Made by a program: the position numbers and the translations under genes
NCBI RefSeq assembly: GCF_900182595.1
Contig: NZ_FXTN01000011.1
Coordinates: 124,001 to 188,000 of the forward strand
From: Pedobacter westerhofensis
Lineage (GTDB): Bacteria; Bacteroidota; Bacteroidia; Sphingobacteriales; Sphingobacteriaceae
Length of the DNA stretch: 64,000 nt
Direction of reading: 5' to 3'
The notes under the pieces: generated by a model
Seen by the model: the letters and a program-made list of their open reading frames with translations, nothing else
The model's database searches: none
Told to the model about the DNA's origin: nothing
In this document: in pieces, positions 16,431 to 24,793 of the stretch
Position numbering within the stretch: the stretch's first letter is position 1
How the letters are laid out: the number at the start of each line of letters is the position of its first letter

Positions 16431-17462
16431 TCAGAGCGAGTCTCTCAGCGTTAAATAAAAGGGTACCTCCACCTGTTCCCTTGAATTTCTGAGGATCAGA
16501 TCTGCAGCAATGCGGCCCATTTGCTGGAAATCAGTAGAGATGGTGGTGATACCATTTAAAATAATCTTTTTCCAGGGAGTTTCATTGTACGAGATCAGAC
16601 CTACCTGTTCGCCGATTTTAAAGTTGAGCATCTTAATCCTTTCAATCAGGGTAACAAGGTCATCTTCCATCAGGTTGATAAACACTTCGCCCTCGCTGAT
16701 CGGTTCATTTACCACATCAGTCACTACTTTCTCAATAAATCCATATTCCCGGCAGAATTTGGAGAAACCTTTTTTGATTTCTTCGGGAAAATAGGTTTGC
16801 TCCGGAAAGATCAGTTTTAGCGTATGGTATTTATGTAAAGGTTCAAGTGCTTTTTCCAGCGCCTGAAAGATATCTTTTTCGAAATTTTCGTACGCAGACC
16901 CGAACTCGCCGTCAATGCCCGGGATCATTTTGTCCATCAGGATCAGCTTGCTTTTGGGGATCGTATTTAATATTTCATATTCATCTACGCTGGCTTCGAT
17001 AAAATGAGGAATGATCACATAGTGTGAATATTGCTCATTCTTGGTGGTCAGCAACTCCTTAAATAATGCAAAGTCATTATTATAAATATAAAAATCTATT
17101 GCTACGTGTTCACCAATCGCATCTACAAAGGCGTCATAAATGATTTTCTTGTGATTGCTCAGCTTGTTGAACATCAGGCAAATTTTGAGCCGCTGATTGT
17201 AGTCTTCGTTCAAAACATAGTATCCTTTCCCGGGGATGGAACCCAGGATGCCCAGATTTTTGAGATGTTTATATCCTTTTTCTGCCGTGTCACGTGAGAT
17301 CTCCAGCTCATAACTTACCTCATTGATAGAGGGAAGCGTATCGTTCTTTTTTAATTTACCAACTTCAATCGCCGCTAAAACGGATTTGGTTAGCTGTAGG
17401 TATTTAGGAATGGCAGAATATCCGTCAACCTGTATATAGGTAAAAAAATCATTTAGTTTCAT
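16431..17462 (-). CDS. GntR-family regulator with LacI-type effector domain
   Basis: The 343-residue protein has an N-terminal winged HTH of the GntR type (residues 12-75: YSAIPKYLQLTKSVLAAIE, LPSINEVSYELEISRDTAEKGYKHL, GILGSIPGKGYYV). It is followed by a periplasmic-binding-protein-like domain (residues 80-343) with ISTDFQQMGRIAADLILR near the end, as in LacI-type sensors. Such proteins bind a free sugar and control the adjacent locus. It lies 3' of the rhamnogalacturonan operon and is separated from GH106 by 155 bp containing a large palindrome, so it probably autoregulates and may control the PUL. An upstream ATG at 17483 is possible, but homologues usually begin MKLNDFFTY. Confidence 0.88.
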   Translation of the reverse strand: MKLNDFFTYIQVDGYSAIPKYLQLTKSVLAAIEVGKLKKNDTLPSINEVSYELEISRDTAEKGYKHLKNLGILGSIPGKGYYVLNEDYNQRLKICLMFNKLSNHKKIIYDAFVDAIGEHVAIDFYIYNNDFALFKELLTTKNEQYSHYVIIPHFIEASVDEYEILNTIPKSKLILMDKMIPGIDGEFGSAYENFEKDIFQALEKALEPLHKYHTLKLIFPEQTYFPEEIKKGFSKFCREYGFIEKVVTDVVNEPISEGEVFINLMEDDLVTLIERIKMLNFKIGEQVGLISYNETPWKKIILNGITTISTDFQQMGRIAADLILRNSREQVEVPFYLTLRDSL

Positions 17463-17537
17463 CTGCTCGTCTTGTTTGGTCAATTCTCAGATGAATGCCC
17501 AAAATTATGCCGGGCTGCATCCTTTAAATTGTCCGAT

Positions 17538-17602
17538 CAAAGTACAAAGTTTAGCTAAAACCGACCAGCTAAACTTTGTACAAAGTACGCAAACGATTGC
17601 GT
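17538..17602. promoter_or_regulatory. Palindromic operator/promoter of the GntR gene
   Basis: A perfect 15-bp inverted repeat, GTACAAAGTTTAGCT (17542-17556) and its complement (17567-17581), is separated by ten bases. Its right arm forms part of a second perfect palindrome, ACTTTGTACAAAGT (17573-17586). Next comes ACGCAAACGATTGCGT (17587-17602), a LacI-operator-like near-palindrome centred on CG. On the minus strand TACTTTG (17544-17538), a -7-like box for the GntR gene, overlaps the left arm. Protein binding by the GntR regulator is inferred. Confidence 0.6.
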
Positions 17603-17617
17603 AAAACGAATAATACA

Positions 17618-20395
17618 CTAATGATACCCTGTAATCTTCACCGGCCCAAGCAAGCCGGATGGCATGGGTTCCCAGGCCGAAGCATCAAAAGGCTTGTAGT
17701 TGATATTCACAAAATTGATCTCATGGTAATTTCTCCATGGGATGCCCTTCTGATCCATATACCTGATGCGGTTGGCCATTAAGTTGGCAACTTCTATCCT
17801 GATGGTGTTCTGGCCGGGACGGAGAAACTTACCTATTCGTGCCTGAAAAGGAATACTCCAGATAATTCCGGCATCCTTACCGTTGATCCATACATGGGCA
17901 CTTTCATCAACTTTACCTAAATTTAACAGGTACTCGCCCTGCAATTGCCGGGGCATCGTAAATGTACGCGTATAAGCGCCCGTGCCTGAAAATGACGTTG
18001 CCAGCGAATCATTCAGTTTAGTCCAGGATATCAGTTTGTCCAAATGTTTGTCCGCAGGCAGTACAGGTCCTCCCTGGGTAAAATGCAAGTCCCAATGATC
18101 ATCTAATACTAATGTTTCAGCAGGTTTAGCCAGGTACGTCCATGGTTTTCGTATTATGGGAGAACTTCCTGTTTGTAAGAAGAACGTTTCTCCCGGCTGC
18201 AGATGTACTTTCACCCAGGTTTTTCCCTCTTTGGTTTGTGTCTGGGCACGTCCATAATCTCCGGACAGCGGATCAAGCAGCGTAACTAAAGGACTACTGC
18301 TATTCAGCGGGATATATTCATCGATGGTTTTTGCGGTATGGTTTACGAGAAAATAGTATTTACCGTTAGTCAGTTTCCGGCGGATAAACTTTAAACCGGT
18401 TTCAGTAAGCTTCTCTCCGTCAAGTTTTTTAAAGGCAAGGGCCTTTTGTATTTCTTTTGCCAGCAAAATCTGGCCGGATCCGTAGGCGGTACCTTTAACA
18501 CCAGCGGATAATGATTTTAAATCAAGCCCGGCAATGAGGCTTTTGAATGCCGACCTGTTTTTTTCCAGATCAGCCAATCCAGGCACATCTTCCGGGAATT
18601 GCTGGAAAATCACCGTAGCCCCATTGCGTGCCAGCGCAAGAATGTCCTCCAATGTTTTGAGGGGCATCAGCTTAGCAGCAGGAATAATCAGTGTCTGGTA
18701 CGGGCTCGCCTTGGGCGAAGTCACCAGTAAACCTTTCTCTGCCCTGGCTCCGGCAAGCATATGGTCGGATGCAAAATCAAACGAATATCCAAGGCCCGCG
18801 AGTTTTAAGCTCTGCCTGTAAAATTCTGAGGGATAAAGCCATACATCCACATCATGTACCTTCATCGGCATATCCATACCTTTTGGATTGCTCCAGGCAT
18901 CATAAACAGGCCAGTAAATCAGCAGTTCATTGTCAGACCTGCCGGATTGGAGGAGCGACTGGCAACGGGTGAAGTAATCGTCCATACCTTTCAGCTGAGG
19001 CCAGAGGCTATTTGCAGGCACCATATTGGTGGATGCATAAAAAAGCCATCCCGGAAAGGGGATCTCCGCGGGAGAAAAGGTTGTTCCGTGGTAAAAGATA
19101 TGATTGATCCCTGAGAGAAAAAGCTGTTCGGCTTCTGGCTTTGCCTGTGAAAATGAAGTTTTAAAATGTTCTGTCAGCCAGGTAAAAGTTTCAGAGGATA
19201 CCAGGGTTTTACCAGTGGTATGTGCTGCAGAACTCGCAAATTTGCTCATGACCGGGTCCGGGTCAACATTGCGGATATCTGCACTGTCGCGTCTTACACC
19301 AGGAATATCAAAATGACTGGAACCAAAGGTTTCCGTTTCGGGGATATCCACTGTTGCATAGAGGTCCAGCAGATTACCCGGAGAACCGTGGGATTGGTTT
19401 TTCGTCAGGCTTTTGTACCGGTGCGCCCAGCTGGTCCAGTTTTGTGTAAAGTTTTCCAGCAGCAGCTTGCTCATCGTTTCCCGGTAATCAGACTTTAACC
19501 TGCCGGCTTCTGTGCTGGTAGAGTCTTTGCCTGTAAGCGCCCTGATATGTGTACTCAGGTCATAACCTTTCAGCTGCTTAAACGCTTTCAGAAATGTTGG
19601 CGTCCAGTTGGCGCCATAAACCTCGTAACTGTCATTAAAGAATGATCTTACACCAGGAGATTTGCCTTTAAAGGCCTGATCAAACCTTTCCAGATAGACA
19701 TCTACCGATGCCTTGTCGAGGTGGTCCAAAGTATAGCCCTCACCTGATGGTGCTGCTCTTTTCACCTGCTGTAATGTTCTTCCGGAGAAGATGGCATAAA
19801 TTTCTACATCCGACGCCGGTGCAGTCCACTGCAGCTGCCCTTTGGCATCTACCTTGTCAAACAGGCTAAAAACCTGCCCGTCTGCCGCATATGCCGTTAC
19901 GGCCTGCAGTACCGCGCCTGCTTTCCGCTGCTTTTCATCTTTGATGGTAATCGATTCTTTGAGCGACTCCCCTTTAGGGATCAGATACCGCTGCAACACC
20001 AGTTTGGAAGCAGCAAATTGCGGAGTAATTTGCGGGCCGCCAAACGGCCATCCTGTGCCGGTGTTCATGTCTACGCCCATGCCCAGTGCTTTTGCCTTGT
20101 TTACAGTAAAGCTGAGCATGCTCATCCATCTTGGAGAAAGGAAATCGATGTAGCGGTCTTCAAAACCTTTGGCGCCATAAATGGGCGTTATTTCTACCCC
20201 TCCTATGCCTGCGGCAGCATATGCAGAAAGCGCTGAAGCCAGATTTTTCTCGTCAACGGCGTTGCCCATCCACCACCATCGTGTCCATGGGCGCATTTGC
20301 TGCTGCACCAGAGGCCAGGGACTATCCGCTTTTTTTACTTGTCCTTCAGCGCTGATGACAGCCAGCAGCGACAAGATCAATATATATCTTTTCAT
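17618..20395 (-). CDS. GH106 alpha-L-rhamnosidase-like glycoside hydrolase
   Basis: The 925-residue protein has a signal peptide (YILILSLLAVISAEGQ) and the start typical of GH106: RPWTRWWWMGNAVDEKNLASAL followed by AGIGGVEITPIYGAKG near residues 65-80. The family forms a TIM barrel with beta domains; the C-terminal 130 residues (FTMPRQLQGEYLLNLGKVDESAHVWING) are a galactose-binding-like jelly roll. GH106 enzymes remove terminal alpha-L-rhamnose, including from rhamnogalacturonan oligosaccharides. It starts nine bases after the rhamnose mutarotase gene, which fits release of free rhamnose. The exact linkage is not predictable. Confidence 0.85.
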   Translation of the reverse strand: MKRYILILSLLAVISAEGQVKKADSPWPLVQQQMRPWTRWWWMGNAVDEKNLASALSAYAAAGIGGVEITPIYGAKGFEDRYIDFLSPRWMSMLSFTVNKAKALGMGVDMNTGTGWPFGGPQITPQFAASKLVLQRYLIPKGESLKESITIKDEKQRKAGAVLQAVTAYAADGQVFSLFDKVDAKGQLQWTAPASDVEIYAIFSGRTLQQVKRAAPSGEGYTLDHLDKASVDVYLERFDQAFKGKSPGVRSFFNDSYEVYGANWTPTFLKAFKQLKGYDLSTHIRALTGKDSTSTEAGRLKSDYRETMSKLLLENFTQNWTSWAHRYKSLTKNQSHGSPGNLLDLYATVDIPETETFGSSHFDIPGVRRDSADIRNVDPDPVMSKFASSAAHTTGKTLVSSETFTWLTEHFKTSFSQAKPEAEQLFLSGINHIFYHGTTFSPAEIPFPGWLFYASTNMVPANSLWPQLKGMDDYFTRCQSLLQSGRSDNELLIYWPVYDAWSNPKGMDMPMKVHDVDVWLYPSEFYRQSLKLAGLGYSFDFASDHMLAGARAEKGLLVTSPKASPYQTLIIPAAKLMPLKTLEDILALARNGATVIFQQFPEDVPGLADLEKNRSAFKSLIAGLDLKSLSAGVKGTAYGSGQILLAKEIQKALAFKKLDGEKLTETGLKFIRRKLTNGKYYFLVNHTAKTIDEYIPLNSSSPLVTLLDPLSGDYGRAQTQTKEGKTWVKVHLQPGETFFLQTGSSPIIRKPWTYLAKPAETLVLDDHWDLHFTQGGPVLPADKHLDKLISWTKLNDSLATSFSGTGAYTRTFTMPRQLQGEYLLNLGKVDESAHVWINGKDAGIIWSIPFQARIGKFLRPGQNTIRIEVANLMANRIRYMDQKGIPWRNYHEINFVNINYKPFDASAWEPMPSGLLGPVKITGYH

Positions 20396-20404
20396 TTTAT
20401 CCCC

Positions 20405-20713
20405 TTAATCCATATGAAATACTTCCTTCAGTGCAACAGAAACGGGTGAATGATCAGCATTTGTTTCCATAATATCTGCCATATATGCCCACCATTGCTG
20501 TACAATCTCCTGCTGTCCGAGCTCCTGTGAGCCTTGTCCGCTTAGCTGCTGCACTGCAAACAGTGTATCCGTTTCTTCATCCAGGAAGATCGTATAATCA
20601 CTGATACCTTGATCTTTCAGCAATGCTGATATTTCGGGCCAGATTTCATCATGCCGTTTTTTATATTCTGCCGCAAATCCCGGCTTGAGTTTCATTTTAA
20701 AAGCTGCCTTCAT
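20405..20713 (-). CDS. rhaM: L-rhamnose mutarotase
   Basis: The 102-residue protein matches RhaM throughout: AAFKMKLKPGFAAEYKKRHDEIWPEI (residues 3-28) with the active-site His near 21, ISDYTIFLDEETDTLFAV near 56, and QQWWAYMADIMETN near 70-83 with the Trp pair. It interconverts the alpha and beta anomers of L-rhamnopyranose for the catabolic enzymes. It sits between GH105 (3 bp) and GH106 (9 bp) in the operon and is the strongest sign that rhamnose is a product of this locus. Rhamnose isomerase, kinase and aldolase are not in the window. Confidence 0.92.
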   Translation of the reverse strand: MKAAFKMKLKPGFAAEYKKRHDEIWPEISALLKDQGISDYTIFLDEETDTLFAVQQLSGQGSQELGQQEIVQQWWAYMADIMETNADHSPVSVALKEVFHMD

Positions 20714-20716
20714 GTT

Positions 20717-21853
20717 TTATTTTTTCAGTTTATAAACCTCTGTACCTGCCAGCAGGAAACAGCCCAGTCCGTAATCTTCAAAATCGGGTCTGCTCGTAAA
20801 GGTTACAGGCTGGCCATCTTTAGGCTCTTTACCTGTTCCCTGTACAAAACCCAGTGAACCATCCGCATTCAGGGCATCCTTGGCCATCGCATTCCATGCT
20901 TTAACAAGCACTGGTTGATATACTTTGGCATTAATAAAACCATTGTTGATGCCCCAGGCCATTCCATAAACAAATAAAGCTGTTCCTGAAGTTTCCTTTC
21001 CGCCAAAATGATCTGCATCATGCAGGCTGACGTTCCAGAATCCATCCGGACGTTGTAAAGGTACCAGCGCGGTAAGCATTTCCCTGTATGTTTTCAGGTA
21101 TTCCTCACGGTGCGGCGCATTTTTAGGCATGATATCTAGCACCCTCACCAGCGCTGCGATTACCCAGCCATTGCCGCGCGACCAGTAGCAGTCTTTGCGG
21201 TTTGGCTCTTTGTAAGGCGGTACAAATGATTTATCACGCCACCATAATCCGTCTTTCAGGTTGTATAAACCACCGCCTTCGGAAGTTTTGGTATGCATGT
21301 ACATCTGGTACATATATTCATAATATGCATTATCTTTATATAAGGCGCCAAGTTTGGCAAAAACAGGCATTCCCATCTGCAGGGCATCAACCCAGGTCCA
21401 GTCGTCAATCTTACCGGATTGCATCATAAGGTCTACAGATGCTTTGATGTCTTTGATCCGCTCAGGCTGTTTATCAATATTATACAGGTCGATATACGTT
21501 TGTCCGCATGCCTGGTTATCACCATTGCTTGTACTGATTCCGCCACGCAGGCCCCATTGATGTTTCTGGCCCCAATCTACGGCATAATCATAATATGCTT
21601 TTGAAGGTTGCACGGTATACAATGCCATCAGCCCTTCATAATACACTGCCCTCGTCCAGATATTGCTGGGCCGGGTGGTATTTGTGGTGATTGTAGCACC
21701 AGGGTCAGGCCATTTTTTCATAAAGTACGCATTTGCAGATGTCATTGCGGTCAGCACCGATTTTTTTGCGGGGACTTTTTGTGCATAGCTGTTCATGAAA
21801 GTGATCATTAGGGCCATGAAAAGCGTGCCGTTTAATTTTATTGTGTTCTTCAT
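20717..21853 (-). CDS. GH105 unsaturated rhamnogalacturonyl hydrolase
   Basis: The 378-residue protein has a signal peptide ending near SYAQ (residue 24) and the (alpha/alpha)6 barrel motifs of the YteR/RhiN family: NIWTRAVYYEGLMALY, GDNQACGQTYIDLY near 113, DWTWVDALQMGMPVFAKLG near 155 with the catalytic Asp, and CYWSRGNGWVIAALVRVLD near 225. GH105 removes the 4,5-unsaturated galacturonyl residue left at the non-reducing end by rhamnogalacturonan lyases. Its presence implies that a lyase supplies substrate, yet none is encoded here. It lies 34 bp after the GH2 gene. Confidence 0.92.
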   Translation of the reverse strand: MKNTIKLNGTLFMALMITFMNSYAQKVPAKKSVLTAMTSANAYFMKKWPDPGATITTNTTRPSNIWTRAVYYEGLMALYTVQPSKAYYDYAVDWGQKHQWGLRGGISTSNGDNQACGQTYIDLYNIDKQPERIKDIKASVDLMMQSGKIDDWTWVDALQMGMPVFAKLGALYKDNAYYEYMYQMYMHTKTSEGGGLYNLKDGLWWRDKSFVPPYKEPNRKDCYWSRGNGWVIAALVRVLDIMPKNAPHREEYLKTYREMLTALVPLQRPDGFWNVSLHDADHFGGKETSGTALFVYGMAWGINNGFINAKVYQPVLVKAWNAMAKDALNADGSLGFVQGTGKEPKDGQPVTFTSRPDFEDYGLGCFLLAGTEVYKLKK

Positions 21854-21887
21854 ATGGGAATATTTTTAATGAGTAGTGTTTATCTTT

Positions 21888-24776
21888 TTACGGTTTTGCA
21901 GGTTTGGGTTTCAGTTCATCAGGGCTGTCCCTGGTGTAAGTTTTAAATACAATTTTAGAGCCCGTCAGAAAAACATCTTTCACCACGCTCAGGTCAACCT
22001 GAAATTGAGGATCAAAGGCGTCCGACTTCATATATTTCTGCAGGCTGTAAAATAACTGTCTTGCAGCAGGCCCCTTTTCTGCCGCCAGGCTGGCACTGGA
22101 AACCATTAGTTTACCCTCACCTACCTTCGCCTCGTAGACAATTGCCAGCTTCCGGTTCAGGAACCAGGTATCAACAGACTGCACCAGCGGCCTGAAGCCT
22201 GCCGGAAAATCTTCCAGGTTCATCACCTGTGAGTTGTTCACAATCTCCCACCATTGCATATCGCTGTGAAATGATGTAGGGAAATTTGCAAAAGCCGCAG
22301 CTTTGGGCTCAACTAAAATTCCCAGTGTGTGCGGAGGGCGCATCTTAAACCAGGAGGTATTCCAGAAAACCGGCTGAAAGGTTTGTACTACCTCTTTGCC
22401 TTTGACCACTTTTCCTGAAGCATCCAGGAACACTTTCCCGCCTTTTCCAAGTATCTCTTCCGCTTTTTTATCCAGCGCTGTACAATAGTAAATATCTGTT
22501 TTAACAGCTGGTAACTTTGCCGGGTACACCCAAAAATCCCAGCCATTGGCAAATTCTGTTCCTTTAATATTTACTTCAAGATGCAGCTGTGCTGCTGACT
22601 TGACGGACAACAGCGCAAAGCTGATTTTGCCAAGGGAAAAACAGTTCCCCAGGGGGATGTCTTTAGGGTCAAAATCGCCCGAAGCAAGAACCCTGGATGA
22701 GGCATTGGTAATTTTCCATGATACTACAGCCTGCTGAAGAGCGGATTTTCCATAGTGCGCCACCTCCAGTGCTGCTGCAAAAGACTCATCATTCTGGTAG
22801 ACAAATTTGGGGATCCTTGCCAGCAGCACCGTACTGTTGGAGAATCTGCGGAACTCTGCCGGGCTGATATATCCCTTTTCATCCCAGAAAGCGTTTAGCA
22901 CCCCTACCAGGGCTGTGCCCTGGCCGGGATAATCATTCAGTGACAGCAGCTGATATCCGCTGTAGCCGGGTGTCCGCAAAGCTTTTTCAATTTCATTCTT
23001 GTAGGCCAGTGCCTGTAATTTACCTGAAGCCATCAGAAAGCGCTCGGCCTCGTCGGCCATATCATGGTCTTTCAGGTCTTCCTCAAAAAGCTCAAAATTC
23101 TTTGCCCGGTATACGCCGGTATATTTTTTAATCTCTTTAAAATCCGGGAATACACAGTACTGTCCCATCTCATGCGCCACAAAAGGAACAGTAAATTTGG
23201 CAATCAGCGCACTGTAGTCGCCTATAGTTTCCGGTCTGTCGTTCCAGCTCAGCCCCCTTGCCCCGCCCCTGACCATATATTCATTGTTGGGAATTACCGG
23301 CCAGCTGCCACCCACAGAAGCGCCTGTATATAATCTTCTGGAATCCTTATTTTTCCAGTAATCATTAAATTTCGACAGATATTCTACCTGTTTGCCCCTC
23401 GGCTCATTTCCATAGGCCAGCATACAGTAGGAAGCATAATTGCCATACGCTTTCTCCATCCGGTTAGTTTCATCATAGATAAACTGGTCGATTGGTTTGT
23501 TATCGCCGATAGATGTACCATGGTTGGCCCAGCTTGGCCCTTCAGGCTGCAGATAAAAACCTGCTTTGTCTGCGGCGATAAAAGCAGCTTCGGGTGGGCA
23601 CCAGGAATGAAAACGCATATGGTTCAGGCCATGTGCTTTTGCAATTTTAAATATTCTTGCCCAGGCGGCTTCATCCATCGCAGGATATCCGGTTAAGGGA
23701 AATTCGCAGTTATTAACCGTTCCGCGCAAAAAAACAGGGCGCCCGTTGATCTCAAACTGCCGACCGGCAGCTTTAAATTCGCGCATGCCAAAGCTGAGTT
23801 CCTTTTGTACATTCTCAGCCCGTTTAGCTTTCCCTGTTGTAAGTACGGCAGTCAACTGATACAAGACAGGATCAAACTCATCCCAGGTCTGCATCTTATC
23901 ACCCATCGGAAGATTGATCTCCAGCTTGCCCGATCCGTTACGGATTTCAAAATCTGCACTTACAGCGGGTACCTGCTGACTTACACCAGAATTAAAACTG
24001 TGTGCATTTAAGCGGATCCTGCCACTGCAGTCGGGCCCTTTGAGCAGGACGGAAACCCTGGCTGTTTTGTTCTTCAGGTCCGGATAAACCTGGATATCAT
24101 CAAATACGATGGCCGGGCCCGCAGTTAACTGGATTTTCCCCACAATGCCATTCCAGTTTCCCTGGGTATGGTCGGTCAGGCTATGAGAATCCTGCCCTAC
24201 ATTGATCGCCTTGATCCGGTTATCAATCCTGATGGTGATCACATGTCGTCCGGGCTTCAATATTGAGCTCAGGTCATATTTCTGTGCCGTAACAAAAGTA
24301 TACTGAGATCCCGCCTCCTTCTGGTCTACCCATACCGTTGTTTCAGAATGTGCATATTCCAGTTCGAGAACGATCCTTTTCCCTTTCCATCCTGCCGGTA
24401 TGATCACTTCACGCTGGTACCAGGCGGCACCTACATAATGTTTGGCCGGCGTAAGCCAGAATGGGATCTTGATATTGCCCGGCTGACGGTATTTTGCAAG
24501 CCGGGGATTAAAATAATATGAACTGTCGTAAATACTGCCTGTCCATTTTGTCTGCAGTGTGATATCGTCTCCTTTGAGGTTTTCTGCCATAGATCCCGGC
24601 AAGGTTATTTCATCAGATAAAGGCACACTATACCATTTCCGGGTGATGCCTTCATCTGCTGCATCAGTTTGGAAACGCCATTTGCCGGCAAGAGAAATTG
24701 TTTGTGCGCCGGCCATCCCGCCATGGAGCAGCATCATTAAAAGCCCTGTAAAAAATAGTCGGTTGATCTTGTTCAT
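21888..24776 (-). CDS. GH2-family glycoside hydrolase, probable beta-galactosidase or beta-glucuronidase type
   Basis: The 962-residue protein starts MNKINRLFFTG with a signal peptide ending at GAQ. The N-terminal jelly roll has LAGKWRFQTD and AAWYQREVIIPAGWKGKRIVLELEYAHSETTVWVD-type features, followed by an immunoglobulin-like domain. The TIM barrel has NHMRFHSWCPPEAAF, the acid/base Glu in LAYGNEPRG and a likely nucleophile Glu in FVAHEMGQYC. The C-terminal 250 residues are a domain of unknown role. The specificity (galactoside, glucuronide or other side chain of rhamnogalacturonan) cannot be settled. A longer frame to 24890 overlaps the upstream gene and is rejected because the signal peptide begins at 24776. 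Confidence 0.85.
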   Translation of the reverse strand: MNKINRLFFTGLLMMLLHGGMAGAQTISLAGKWRFQTDAADEGITRKWYSVPLSDEITLPGSMAENLKGDDITLQTKWTGSIYDSSYYFNPRLAKYRQPGNIKIPFWLTPAKHYVGAAWYQREVIIPAGWKGKRIVLELEYAHSETTVWVDQKEAGSQYTFVTAQKYDLSSILKPGRHVITIRIDNRIKAINVGQDSHSLTDHTQGNWNGIVGKIQLTAGPAIVFDDIQVYPDLKNKTARVSVLLKGPDCSGRIRLNAHSFNSGVSQQVPAVSADFEIRNGSGKLEINLPMGDKMQTWDEFDPVLYQLTAVLTTGKAKRAENVQKELSFGMREFKAAGRQFEINGRPVFLRGTVNNCEFPLTGYPAMDEAAWARIFKIAKAHGLNHMRFHSWCPPEAAFIAADKAGFYLQPEGPSWANHGTSIGDNKPIDQFIYDETNRMEKAYGNYASYCMLAYGNEPRGKQVEYLSKFNDYWKNKDSRRLYTGASVGGSWPVIPNNEYMVRGGARGLSWNDRPETIGDYSALIAKFTVPFVAHEMGQYCVFPDFKEIKKYTGVYRAKNFELFEEDLKDHDMADEAERFLMASGKLQALAYKNEIEKALRTPGYSGYQLLSLNDYPGQGTALVGVLNAFWDEKGYISPAEFRRFSNSTVLLARIPKFVYQNDESFAAALEVAHYGKSALQQAVVSWKITNASSRVLASGDFDPKDIPLGNCFSLGKISFALLSVKSAAQLHLEVNIKGTEFANGWDFWVYPAKLPAVKTDIYYCTALDKKAEEILGKGGKVFLDASGKVVKGKEVVQTFQPVFWNTSWFKMRPPHTLGILVEPKAAAFANFPTSFHSDMQWWEIVNNSQVMNLEDFPAGFRPLVQSVDTWFLNRKLAIVYEAKVGEGKLMVSSASLAAEKGPAARQLFYSLQKYMKSDAFDPQFQVDLSVVKDVFLTGSKIVFKTYTRDSPDELKPKPAKP

Positions 24777-24793
24777 ATCAGTTGCTGCTATAT

